Shown here: one piece after another, positions 11,857 through 22,836 of the stretch
Numbering within the stretch: the first letter of the stretch is position 1
Layout: each line of letters begins with the position of its first letter
NCBI RefSeq assembly: GCF_954871325.1
Contig: NC_088775.1
Location: forward strand, 51,065,561-51,129,560
Origin: Gordionus sp. m RMFG-2023
Lineage: Eukaryota > Nematomorpha > Gordioida > Chordodea > Parachordodidae
Length of the DNA: 64,000 bases
Reading direction: 5' to 3'
The notes under the pieces: model-generated
The model's database searches: none
What the model was told of the DNA's origin: nothing
The model's input: only the letters and a program-made list of their open reading frames with translations
Program-made: the position numbers and the translations under genes

Positions 11857-14800
11857 AAATTTACTACTTAATATAAATATTATATTTTAAAAAAATACAA
11901 TCAAGTTAAATATATGAAAATTTTTTATCTTTGAATTATTTGTAATTACAAGAGGAGGGTTTCAAAATAATTTTTTGCTTCAATAAAAAGTTCTTAAAAT
12001 TGAGAATTTTGGGCTATTTTTAAAAAGAATATTACCTTTCTTTCCGAATGAACGAAATGTTGAAACTATAATTGGTTCATATATACTATTTGTTAATAAA
12101 TGTGGAATTTATTATATATCTTCATTTCAGCTATTCCTAGTGGATCATGATTATTGCTGAGGAAATAAAAATATCCATACAATAATTATTTTTCAAAATT
12201 TTGATGATGAAGGAATATTTAACCACCTAATACACCTTTCTGTGCTTTGGTAAAGTTCGATGATGTCAAATGGAAAGGTAGTGTTATATTTAATGAAATA
12301 GTATATTTAATTTTGAATAAAATTAAAATTTTATTAAATTTAAAAAAATATATTTAATAAAATTATTAGACTTATTAACAATATTTTTAAAAAGAATCGA
12401 TACCGACAAATTCTAAAAGAATCAGTTGATACTGGTACATAATATTATCAATACATTTTCAGTACATTCTTGTTTCTTTTAGCAGTGGAAATATTTTATT
12501 AATCATTAACAAATACATTTATATACAAAATAACATTAATAATAAATATTATTATTAACAATAGAACATTTTAAAAGTTTTATCAAAGAGGCACATCCTA
12601 TTAGTTAAAACATTTTTAGCAACACTGAATAAGCATTTACCCGATGAGCTGGAAGAAATGGTTTTTTTGCGATAAAATTTTATTTTATTTAGAGGATAAA
12701 ATTAATTATATCATTTGATAGCCTTCATACCTAGGTTACAAAATAAAAAAAATCGAGCATCCTACTTTTAATACTATTAGCATCATTAAGGTGTAAGAAA
12801 AAGACGTGCTTTTTACTATTTACCGATGACCATGAGTAAGATGACAAGACCCTTGGGGTAAGATGGCAAAAATTTTAATACAAAACACAATTCTTTTAAT
12901 TTATTGTTATAATGAACACATTATTTACAAATGATGAATATTTAAAAAAATATTAATCTCTACAATTGGGCACACATAAAATATATCATTCATAGCACAA
13001 CTTGGATGTGCTCATTCGGGATATTTGGTATGCTTTATCCAGAATTTTCTGGATGTGTTAGAAACTCTGGATCAAGTTAATCGCTCTAATGATGAAAAAG
13101 AAATTTTAGAGGTTTGGCTTCTTACTCCACCTGCCGGATAGCCCCGGTTTCCTCAAGTGTTGTATTTTATAAATAATTGTTTAATATTAAGAAAAATATT
13201 TAAAATGTTAAAATTTTTATTTGTGTGCTAAAAAAATTATCTAAATTTTGTTTACATTAAAATTATTTTTCCTCAAAAAGGTGTAGGCTGAACAGTTCCT
13301 TAAAACTATCATGTATCAGCACTTCTTTCTCTATACTGTGTCTTAATCCATTCCCATTCAAGCTTAGATATGGGAGGGGGGGCATTGTAGCTATAATATA
13401 CTCATCATCATATATATTTTCAGATTAATTACCATAAATATCAGCAATTACAATGGGCATAAAATCCTTTTCTTTATCCGAAGCGTCATTTTTGTCTAAT
13501 ATTTCATTATTACTAAAAATTCTAGAAAGGTCTAATTTATACCTTATAATATAATAGCAGAAATAAAAAAAAGATATCAAAAGCGTCAATCTAGTTATGG
13601 CCATTGTCTGTTATTGTTTTGGATAATTTGTTCAATATAAAAATCTGCATAAACATCTTTCAATTCTTTTGTGACCTCATCAAAATCAAAGGTATTCCTT
13701 TTTTTAATTCATCACGAGTCACAAAATTAAAATTAAAAGATAGTAAAATAAGTAAATTATGGAGAATAATATTGTTTGTTTGTAAAATAACTCGGATTAA
13801 TTAATTTCATTTAATTAAATAAACAATTTTAGTAATTTTAATAACTTTAAATTATGTTTAAATATTTTTTTCTTCAATTTATATAAAATGATTAAATATT
13901 TTTTGATTTCTAAAATTGTAATAAAAAAATAAAGAATAAACAATAATTGAAATTTCAAGATAAAAAGTATCGAAAATATATTGATGGTGTATACCAACTC
14001 ATAAAAAGTATAGGGCAAGTCAATTAAAATTTTAAATCGTGGAGTTTGGTGAAATAAATATTTTAGATATCAATCGCGTTTGTATTCTACGGTTATCATT
14101 GATAAAGAACTCGAAGTTGATTGAATTCGTAGTGGTTAAACTTTGGGTGAATTAGTTTTTTAGAAGTTTATTGTTCGCTAATAAGCAGGCCCTTGCAAAT
14201 GGGGGAGGGGTTAGGGCAGCTGCCCTGGGTTGCCGTAGTAAGATGATTTTAAGGGTGTTCAAAATTTGTGTTTTGTGATAGGCAAATTTTACTCATCATT
14301 TTAAAGCATCTCAACCTTATTTACCTAACAATAAACTCACCTGATTTATGAAAAAAAATTAAAAATTTATCATTTAATATTTAACGAAATATACCTTATT
14401 TACTGAAATAACCATTTAGATATCATGATTAGATTACATTTTTAAAAAAAAGTTTACATCATAGAGTCTTAATATAATACATAGACTTTTTGGGTGGGTA
14501 GATTTAGATATTCGTTTCTAACCCTTAAAAAATGACAAACTAGAATAATAAAATGAATATATATCTTTTAGTAAATAGAATTGTTTTATAGGTATAAGGT
14601 CAAAATGGGAAGAGGAAACAAATTTGAATGTGGTGCTGAAATGGGGCTCTTTTAAAGCACTTTAAAAATGTACATCACGAACATCATCTAAAATACTCGA
14701 TATCGATTGAGCACATTGATATTCCTATGGCCATTTATGATGATCCCCGGAAGCAGCAAAGATTTGAACATAACTGAGACGATATACATGTCATTGTTGA

Positions 14801-14952
14801 CAACTAGGTTCTTAACATAGGAAAATTTTAATTTTCCACTTAACCAAAGAGGTAGACATTTTTCTGCTTTGTTCCATGCGAAAACTTTCATATAAGGAAT
14901 TAGCAGATAGTACCATGCATATTTGCATTAATACGAATATTGATTGGTATTT
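11857..14952. other. Three-kilobase AT-rich stretch, no gene recognised
   Basis: No convincing coding region or complete element. Islands of higher complexity include a GGGGTAAGATGG motif near 12855, a segment at 13010-13150 ending in CTGCCGGATAGCCCCGG, and a GC-rich hAT-end-like CAGGCCCTTGCAAATGGGGG at about 14187. These may be ends of decayed DNA transposons, but partners were not found. Short reading frames at 13604-13804 and 14688-14891 have no recognisable similarity. Confidence 0.5.
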
Positions 14953-15150
14953 GTAAGTGTTGTTAAAAGTTATTAAAACATAACTAGTTATTAGTTACCG
15001 TTATATTTCAAAAGTAACTAGTTATATTATAATAACGCATTATTTATTTACTGAACGCATTTATTTAATATAAAAAAATTATGATATACAAATTATAATT
15101 AATTATTTTAAAAAATCTACAATTTCTTTATATAAAAAAATAATTAAACC
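14953..15150 (-). mobile_element. Terminal fragment of the TAGTGATGTTAA hAT family
   Basis: Starts TAAGTGTTGTTAAAAG and continues with AACTAGTTATTAGTTACC and ACTGAACGCATTTATTT. It is the reverse complement of the right end of the 10874 element (11600-11856). The other end is missing, so this is a truncated copy. It is followed by short ATTGCGACTTT repeats at 15225-15290 that recur inverted at 29679-29700. Confidence 0.6.
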
Positions 15151-15344
15151 GAAAAATAATATCGGAAAATAGAATATATTTAAACGTTTCCCTAACTTTC
15201 ATATAAAAAACCTTTCATATAAATTGCGACTGAGAATAATTGCGACTTTTTTTATGATTGGTTGTGATAATTGCGACTTTATACACATTGGTTATAAAAA
15301 ATTAAACGTATTTATAATATATATTTAAAAAATCGTGATTTTTG

Positions 15345-15425
15345 GAAAGCCTCTATGGCCTAGTAGGCAAGATCTTGGCTTACTTATCCCATGGTCCCGG
15401 GTTCGAATCCCGGGAATGGTCATGT
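15345..15425 (+). mobile_element. tRNA-like head of a SINE (or tRNA pseudogene)
   Basis: Contains a good A box (TGGCCTAGTAGG) and a perfect B box (GGTTCGAATCC) inside a fully paired T arm (CCCGG/CCGGG). The acceptor stem pairs at only about half its positions and the anticodon stem is weak, so it is not a functional tRNA. The following T-rich linker and the tail-like segment beyond the foldback element suggest a tRNA-derived SINE with an RNA polymerase III promoter. Confidence 0.55.
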
Positions 15426-15441
15426 TTTTTTTCCGTATCAC

Positions 15442-15720
15442 GTCAATACCGCGAAATGTATTATCGCGAATGCATTATCGCGAATGTCGATTACCGCGAA
15501 AAGATATTATAGCGAATGCATTATCGCGAATGCATCATAGCGAATGTATTATAGCGAATATATTAGCGCGAACGCATTATAGCGAATGCATTACCTCGAA
15601 AACATTATAGCGAATGCATTACAGCGAATGTATTATCGCGAATGTATCATAGCGAATGTATTAGAGCGAATACATTTTACAGCAAATGCATTATCGCGAA
15701 TGCAATATCGCGAATGCATT
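15442..15720 (+). repeat. Left arm: 14-bp GCGAATGCATTATC array
   Basis: About 19 imperfect units of GCGAATGCATTATC/TAGCGAATGCATTA. Reading frames across it are repeat-driven artefacts, not genes. Confidence 0.85.
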
Positions 15721-16854
15721 ACAACTAACATTCACAATGCAATAGTGGTTTATATTTGACAAAATTATATTTAACCCATTTATTAAGTTCCAAAAAACCA
15801 GAGAACCAGCTTAATTGTCTATATTTATTTAGCGTTTTAAAATTATTTACCTCTAAAACACGTCACTTGTTATTCATGAAATTCGTATTTTATTAAAAAA
15901 TATGTGGAATTTGGTATACTCAATTTTTTTAACGAATAGATTAAGTCGTTTTTTACAAAAGACCCTATTAATAAAAATTTTAATATTTTATATTTTAAGA
16001 TTGATTCTAGTAAAAGTTAATTTTTGCCCCAACAAGCCCCAAACCCCAGGCTTGTAGATTATATTGGTTTATTAAGTCTCCTATAGGATAATTGTTATTA
16101 TCAATAATACACCATTTGTATATAAATAATTCATAAAAAATTTCAAAATGTGATATTTTATTTTAAAAAATGTTTAAGTTTTAATGAATTTTTTAATTTT
16201 TTTTCTAATTCTTTTGATTATCAACCACCAGAAAAGGTGAAAGTTAAAGGGGAAAAAATAGAATTTAAAGCTATAATAGCCAATGAATACTTATTATATC
16301 ATATTTTTAAGCATAATATAATTAATTCAACTTAATTCTACTAGCCCCTAGTTACTGATATGATTAACCCTTTCCAGCGCTAAAAAAATATGTTGATAAT
16401 TTTTTAAATTTTTTAAATAAGATTAAATGAAGGGGAACATTGGATTGAGACCTCTATCTTATTAAATCTTTTGTAATCGTCAAAATTATTAATACATATC
16501 ATAAAACTAATAGAGCTGAACAAAATGAGATATTTTTTATTAAAAATGATAAAGTACTTATAATTTTCTTAAGGTTTGCCTTTAGGGTTCGGCATAACCC
16601 CGTTCTCCCCTACATGTTTTCAATAAATTTAAAAAAAAAAACTTGATGTTTAATATTTAAAATGATTAGATGAAAAAGATAAATCTATTTCATTAAATCT
16701 TTTTTATATATTTTGAGTCAAAAAAAAGAAAAGCCTTAGCCTTAATTTCAATAAAAAAATGTTTTTAGAACCAATCCCCATTAACTTAATTTTCAGATTC
16801 AACTAAGTCAGTCGAAAAGTCGATAAATATAAAATTGTAACTTTCATGAAACTC

Positions 16855-17316
16855 CATTCGCGATATGATAATGCATTCGCTATAATGCATTCGCGATAAT
16901 TCTTTCGCTAAAATGCATTCGCTATAATGCATTCGCTATAATGGATTCGCTATAATGCATTCGCTATAATGGATTCGCTATAATGCATTCGCTATAATGT
17001 ATTCGCGATAATTCATTCGCTATAATACATTCGCTATAATGCATTCGCGGTAATATATTCGCGATAATGCATTCGCGATAATTCATTCGCTGTAATATAT
17101 TCGCTATAATACATTCGCGATAACATTTTCGCGGTATTACATTCGCGCTAATACATTCGCTATAATATTTTCGCGGTAATGCATTCGCTATATTATATTC
17201 GCGATAATGCATTCGCTGTAATGCATTCGCTATAATATCTTTTCGCGGTAATCGACATTCGCGATAATGCATTCGCGATAATACATTTCGCGCTAAAATT
17301 TTCGCGGTATTGACAT
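16855..17316 (-). repeat. Right arm: inverted 14-bp array
   Basis: About 30 units of the same motif in reverse orientation (GATAATGCATTCGC). It is longer than the left arm, as expected if arms change length by unequal exchange or slippage. Confidence 0.85.
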
Positions 17317-17410
17317 GTAACCTTTTTTTCTTATTCTAACTTGGTAGTCCCATCCTTGAGGGGATAATATATATAGGAAGCCGGACTCGACCACGTGATT
17401 CCGTATTAAT
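17317..17410 (+). mobile_element. Possible body and tail of the split SINE
   Basis: A higher-complexity segment with GGTAGTCCCATCCTTGAGG and CCACGTGATTCCG lies directly after the foldback element, in an otherwise AT-rich area. Its start resembles the T-rich linker after the tRNA-like head at 15425. I infer that it is the other half of one SINE; no second copy is available to confirm it. Confidence 0.35.
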
Positions 17411-17519
17411 ATATTAAATAATAAGAGTTTTACATTTTAATAAATTTTGGTCGGTATTTAGCAAATTAGGTTGGTATTTAGAATATTTCCATACATTCAC
17501 TCATTAACCATATAAAGTG

Positions 17520-17690
17520 ACTAATGATAATGCACGGTAAGCGTGCACTATTTTTTTCATGTTTTTCATAAATTAACAAGCACGCCAAAATACGTCATAT
17601 ATTTATTTTATGTAAATAAATAAATAAAATTGCGAAAGCTCTCGTTTATAAATGTTCATTTTATAATTATTTTATTTGAATAACAGAAAT
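17520..17690 (+). repeat. Left terminal inverted repeat of the MULE-like element
   Basis: Begins CTAATGATAATGCACGG, contains a GCACGGTAAGCGTGC palindrome, and ends in TTTGAATAACAGAAAT. Its inner part pairs with 21680-21763 and its outer part with 29567-29676, showing that those two pieces were once contiguous. Confidence 0.8.
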
Positions 17691-17779
17691 ACAAAATGGA
17701 TACTCATCAATATTAAAAGTAATTGTATTTATATACTTACAATAATGACTTTATATTTAAAATTTAATGAAACAGGTTA

Positions 17780-19420
17780 TTTCGCAATTGAAGGTCTCTA
17801 ATATTATCCTTGAAAATTAGATATTAGCCAATACTTTGATAGCCAAGCATTTTTATCAATTTATATGTTACCTATTTAAATTATACGTTAGAAAAATTCT
17901 ATTTTTAACAGCTATCTATAGTGTTACTCTTACTACTATTGCATAAATGACTTATTCACTCAAATATTGCTGACTGAGATAAAAAAATTCAATACCATAA
18001 TAATAAAATAATTTTTTAGATTAAACATTATCATATTATTATATTCAAAATAAGGCTTCTATTTAGCAAGCGACAAGAAGTATACGCAGAAATAAACAAT
18101 AATATTGACAGGATTAACAAATTGTTATAAAGTATTCTCTTTTTGCCAAAGAATCTGATTTATATTAAATACACAAAGGCCCTTTTGAAATTTTTTTGTT
18201 TTAAAATGTAGCTTTTGTTTTGATCCAAAGAAAAATTTATATTTTTTATAGTCAAAAAAGAAATAAACAACTTTTCATTATAATGTGAATTCTCATAGCA
18301 GATTTGAATATGAATATTTTTTTAAGCTTATACCATACTAGATTCTTATGGATGAGCATCAAAGCAATTTTTATTTAGACAATATAACTTCTACAAGTCA
18401 GATAAATTTAGAGAACAATATTTTTAAGAATATATTTACTATTGACTTGAAATGTAATTATTAAAAGTTTTACCTAAAATTTTTATCTTATATATATTCT
18501 ATAATCTATTTAATAGGTTGGGGCTCAATTTGAATCATTTAATGATTTGCAGGTATAAAGATAGCTAATTTTATTTAATACTTTAAGAAACAAATATTTT
18601 TATCAATTTATATGTTGTCTAAGAATATGCATAAATGAGATAAAAATAATTCCCAATGAATCATAACATATTTTAGTCAGTTTGATTTAATTTCATATAT
18701 GATCACTCAGAGGTTGATTTTATTTTTTCTGCATGTATTTTATCAAAAACAGTAGAAATAACCTGAGACCTTAAAATTTTGCTCACTGATGAAAATTCAC
18801 TAATAAATTTTTTTTTCTTCAAATAATTTAGGCTTCCAAATTATTCCAAAGAATCTTGAAATCATAGTAGCTAATATAAGCTTCTCTAATTTTATTTAAT
18901 TCTATTTTTAACAGCTATATAATTACTCTTACTACTATTGCACAACTGACTTATTGGCTTAATCACTGATTGAACTAAGTTAAATATTATCTACCCATTT
19001 TGGATTTCAATTTAAAATAAATTTTATAATTCAATCCTAAGTTGTTTTACTTCTTATACTTATTGGTTAAAATATTTCAATTAAGTTAAGTTAAAAATTC
19101 AATACCATAAACACTATAATAAAATAATTATTTAGATTAAACAATGTTTATTATCATTTTATTATATTCAAAATAAGGCTTCTATGTAGCAAGTGACAAT
19201 ATAGTCAAGAAGTATACAATAGAAATAAACAATAACACCTCCATATAATACCCAAATGCCCTTTTAAGGGCCAGTTAAAAATTGTAGAAGAAAAAGAGTT
19301 TAAAGATAATAAAACATTAAGCTTGTTTCCATCAAAGGAGAAATTTATATTTTATAAGTCAAATAAAAAGAATAAACAACTTTTCATTTTAATGTGAATT
19401 CTCCTGATATAATTATGGAA
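17780..19420 (+). repeat. Direct repeat pair inside the MULE left half
   Basis: A segment at about 17780-18320 recurs diverged at about 18590-19420. Shared runs include ATTTTTATCAATTTATATGTT, AACAGCTAT..TTACTCTTACTACTATTGCA, AAATAAGGCTTCTAT..AGCAAG and AATGTGAATTCTC. The first copy sits as an insertion within the terminal repeat arm relative to the right side, so the unit may itself be mobile. No coding capacity. Confidence 0.55.
18335..18560 (+). repeat. Inverted duplicate of the MULE 5' coding region
   Basis: Reads on the plus strand as a diverged copy of 21395-21625 on the minus strand, including ATGGATGAGCATCAAAGC, the exon 1/intron junction region and the opening of exon 2 (GTTGGGGCTCAATTTG). 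The element therefore has two 5' ends facing each other. Confidence 0.75.
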
Positions 19421-20769
19421 TAAATATTTTAAATTATCATAAATTTTATTTGAATTTAATATCACCTTTGGTTCAATTTTAACTATATTTCTTTATCTTA
19501 ATTTTATTCTTAGCACATAAATTAAACTATCAAAAGTTTATAAAAATGATAGTATTCTTAAATCTTATTAGAAAATTTTTATTTTCATTGTTTTGCAAAC
19601 TTGGCCTATATTTTGATCAATTCATTTGCAAATCCTATAATCTTGCCTTATTTTCCAAAATATCTTTAATTTTTTTATATCTTACCCTTCTAAATAGCCA
19701 AAATAACATGAAGCAGCCCAGAAAAAGTTTCCCTGTTCTTTATTATTGCATTATTTAGAAGTGACTCAATAAAACAAATATTTTTCTATAATTTATAAAA
19801 AAATAATATTTGTACTATTGATTATATAAAAATTAATATTAAATATTTTATTTAAAAAATGATAACGTTCTAATTTGATTTGAGCTTGTAGATATATTCC
19901 CAACTTTCACAAAAGAAAAATTTGAAGTTGGGACATTTGTGGTGTTATTTAATGGTAATGTCAGTTTGGGCATATTATTTGGTAAAATCCCTTAAAGAAA
20001 TAAATATTAAATATTATAAACGTGATCTATTACTAAAAGGATTTAATGGCCTAATACTAGTTCCATGTGGTAGTACTAAAATAAAATAATCAGGAATATA
20101 TAATAAAAGTTATTTACAGGAACTGTGGAGTACATTGTTTGTTTTCGCAGAAGTATCCTCTGGTAATATCTTTTTTTGTAATTGATTTGTATTTAATAGA
20201 GGCCCTACAAGAAAAACATCAGATAATAATATAATTAAGTAATTTCATTACTAAAAGAATCTTTTTGTCTATCATAATCACAAGAATGGATAACTATATT
20301 CTTATCTGATAAGCCAGCAGTGTGCTTTTTAGCATTAGCACATCCTAAAAATAATATATATATATAAAATTAAATAAGTTTATTTAAAAATCTAATTTAA
20401 CAATATATAATAACCTATAAATGTTTGCTGGTAGAATCTTGAAAATATATAATGCATTATAAAAAAATACTTGTGTTTTCAGAAAGAGTTTGCAAGGGTT
20501 TACTATTTGTGAAAATTTTTATTGATGAGGGAAAACTAGTACCTAAAAAAATATATATTGTAAAGATATAAAAATTTTTTTGCTTTTCATATAAACAATA
20601 TTTGCTTTTAGCCAAAAAAAGTGATATCAATGTAACTCTAAAATATATAACCTTTCATATCTACCATATGCTTAAAGTTGTGATTATTTTTTTGTCCATT
20701 ATATTGATGTTATTTATTTGTTTTTCTTTCATCACTTTAACTTTTCACAAATAATATAAATAAATTTAA

Positions 20770-21612
20770 AGATCAAACCTTTTCTCATATTTTTAGCATC
20801 TTTGCGTCTTTTCAAATATCCAGGACTCATTTTTTCTGGCATTTCAATATTTTTAATATTATTGAAATTGATTTCTACTTCACTAACTTGTTTCAATGGA
20901 TGTTTTTGTTCGACATCTTTTATATATCAGGAGCTCAGAGTCTCCTGGTAGATATAATATTTTCTTTTTTATATTGTACAAATCCCGATTTGTTGTGTAA
21001 ACTCCTTTTTGTTGGAGGTCATGCTGCTTCAGTAAGCATTTTAATAAATTAGAATCTAAATTAATAATAAAATGGTATTACATTTGATAAAAATATATAC
21101 CCAAATCATGATTATGATCAGAATTCATTTTTGTAACCTCAAGCATATGTCTTTTTTCTTTTATTATTGCTTAACTGAGAAACTATTTTGGCAATTTTTT
21201 TGCAATGTTTGGGTAAGTCATTTTCCTTTCCCACAACTTTTAAATTTTCTTCCACCATGAATGTAGACATAACGTATGTATTTATAAATCATTGTATGAA
21301 TAATTTTTTGATCAAAATTGGTAAGTTTAGTACATGTCACTATATGGTAATTTGTATATACTATATTCTCATATCTATTTATAGCTTCCTGCAAATCATT
21401 AAATGATTCAAATTGAGCCCCAACCTATTAAATAGATTATAGAATATATATATATATATAGATAAAAATGTTAGGTTAAAACATTAAATAATTGCATTTC
21501 AAATCAATAGTAAATACATTCTTAAAAATATTGTTACCTCTAAATTTATTTGACTTGTAGAAGTTATATTGTCTAAATCAAAAAGATCAAAATTGCTTTG
21601 ATGTGCATCCAT
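20770..21612 (-). pseudogene. ZSWIM3-like MULE transposase, N-terminal remnant
   Basis: Exon 1 (21612-21538) starts MDAHQSNFDLFDLDNI and ends at a GT donor. A 113-nt intron ends in AG at 21425. Exon 2 continues VGAQFESFNDLQEAINRYE, then YVYIHGGRKFKS and, after frame changes, LEVTKMNSDHNHDLG. The Phe-rich opening, the HGG(K/R)KF motif and the final DHNH match the FAR1-type zinc-binding region at the N-terminus of ZSWIM1/ZSWIM3-like proteins, which derive from MULE transposases. Further left the frame is broken by stops and I cannot recognise the DDE core or the SWIM finger. Nonfunctional as it stands. Confidence 0.6.
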
Positions 21613-21998
21613 AAGAATTTAGTATGATCAATGATATTGTAACTATATAAATACAATATACTTTTAAAATTTATAAGTATTCATTTTCATTATTTCTGTT
21701 ATTCAAATAAAATAATTATAAACGAACATTTATAAACGAGAGCTTTCGTAATTTTATTTATTTCATTCATTCATTCATTACCACGCCATTCATCACCCAC
21801 CAGGAGTTGTAGCGTGCACCATGTATATTCACTAGTATATAGATCCTATACATGATGTATACCCGTTTTATTATAGTGGACGGTACCACTATGTAGTCAG
21901 CTAGCATAGTAAAGAAGAGAGGAGTAAGAAAGAGGGGATCTATTAGTTCCGATACCGGCAAAATAGTGTTAAGAATTGTAGCTAATATTAATAATAAT

Positions 21999-22454
21999 GA
22001 AAAGGTTGCAGAAATCAAAGGCAGATATCAAATGTTATAAACGTATATTACGTCAATTTATTGATATTTAAATTTAAAAAATATAATGATCACATAATTC
22101 AAAATAGTTTCCTATATATATTGACAATTTAATTTAATGTAGTTTATAATAAATTGATCTTTTTTAAGTTAAAATAAAAAATTGAACATTAGTTTATTAA
22201 GTAAATTGATTTATAAAATATAAAATTTAATATTAGTTTATAAACAAATTGATTTTTAAAATATAAAAGTTGTTTTTAACAAAAAGAAAAAAACAATTCT
22301 TATTACATTTGAAATATATTAAGTTACGCCATAAATAGCTTAAGGATGTAAAAAAAACAATTTTTTAAAGTTAAGATAAAATACATGAGTGTCACTGTTT
22401 AACATAACAATTTTTTAAAGTTAAGATAAAATACATGAGTGTCACTGTTTAACA
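21999..22454 (-). repeat. 3' LTR of the gypsy element
   Basis: 456 bp, TG..CA termini on the element strand. Contains a 48-bp internal tandem duplication around AACAATTTTTTAAAGTTAAG that is present in both LTRs. Matches 26973-27433. Confidence 0.9.
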
Positions 22455-22836
22455 TTTCACACTTTTTTTTTTTATTTTTTATTTGCGCTCTGTCTATAAT
22501 TTTGTCGTTTGTCATTCTTGCTCGTTAACCCCTTCGTTGATCTTTTTTTTGTTGTACGTTTTATCTATTTAGTTCCACACACAAAAAAACTAATTTTGTT
22601 TTAATATAAGGAAGAGGAAAAAAAAATTTATTATCAAATTTAATTCATTATAAAATTTTCAAATTTTCTAGGCAACACACTATTTCTAACTGGTCTTTGA
22701 ACGTTGCGATTCTGATCATTCACTTGTACATTTTGGTTTCTTAGTTCATCACCTCCCCTTCTAAAATTCAATGTATAAGGTGATGCATTATTATTAACAT
22801 TCGCTTTAAAAACTGTTGCACCATTAGAAGCAAGTT

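Larger units (their letters stand above)
15439..17316. mobile_element. Foldback element with arms made of 14-bp repeats
   Basis: Outer ends are CAYGTCAATACCGCG and its inverse. Both arms are tandem arrays of a 14-15 bp unit (GCGAATGCATTATC with variants), about 280 bp on the left and 460 bp on the right, in opposite orientation. The outermost 80 bp align well as an inverted repeat. The 1.1-kb centre is AT-rich and non-coding. The architecture matches Drosophila Foldback-type elements. A possible imperfect flanking duplication (CATGT, T-run, TAT) is present on both sides. No transposase is encoded, so it depends on a helper elsewhere. Confidence 0.75.

Noticed and set aside
13010-13150. Possible host exon ending near a GCCGGATAGCCCCGG segment
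   Set aside because: Higher complexity than its surroundings, but no frame gives a recognisable domain and no splice pattern is clear.
14688-14891. 67-codon minus-strand ORF
   Set aside because: Short, no similarity recognised, no neighbours to support it; left as part of the unassigned stretch.
15345-15420. Functional tRNA gene
   Set aside because: The B box and T arm are perfect, but the acceptor and anticodon stems pair poorly, so a tRNA-derived SINE or pseudogene is more likely.
15335-15610. ORF of 91 codons across the tRNA-like head and 14-bp array
   Set aside because: The peptide is a direct read-through of the tandem DNA repeat (ARTHYSEC-like repeats) and has no protein similarity. 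The inverted array at 16964-17272 gives the same kind of artefact.
15442-17316. CRISPR-like array
   Set aside because: Units are 14 bp, contiguous and without unique spacers, in inverted arms of a eukaryotic element.
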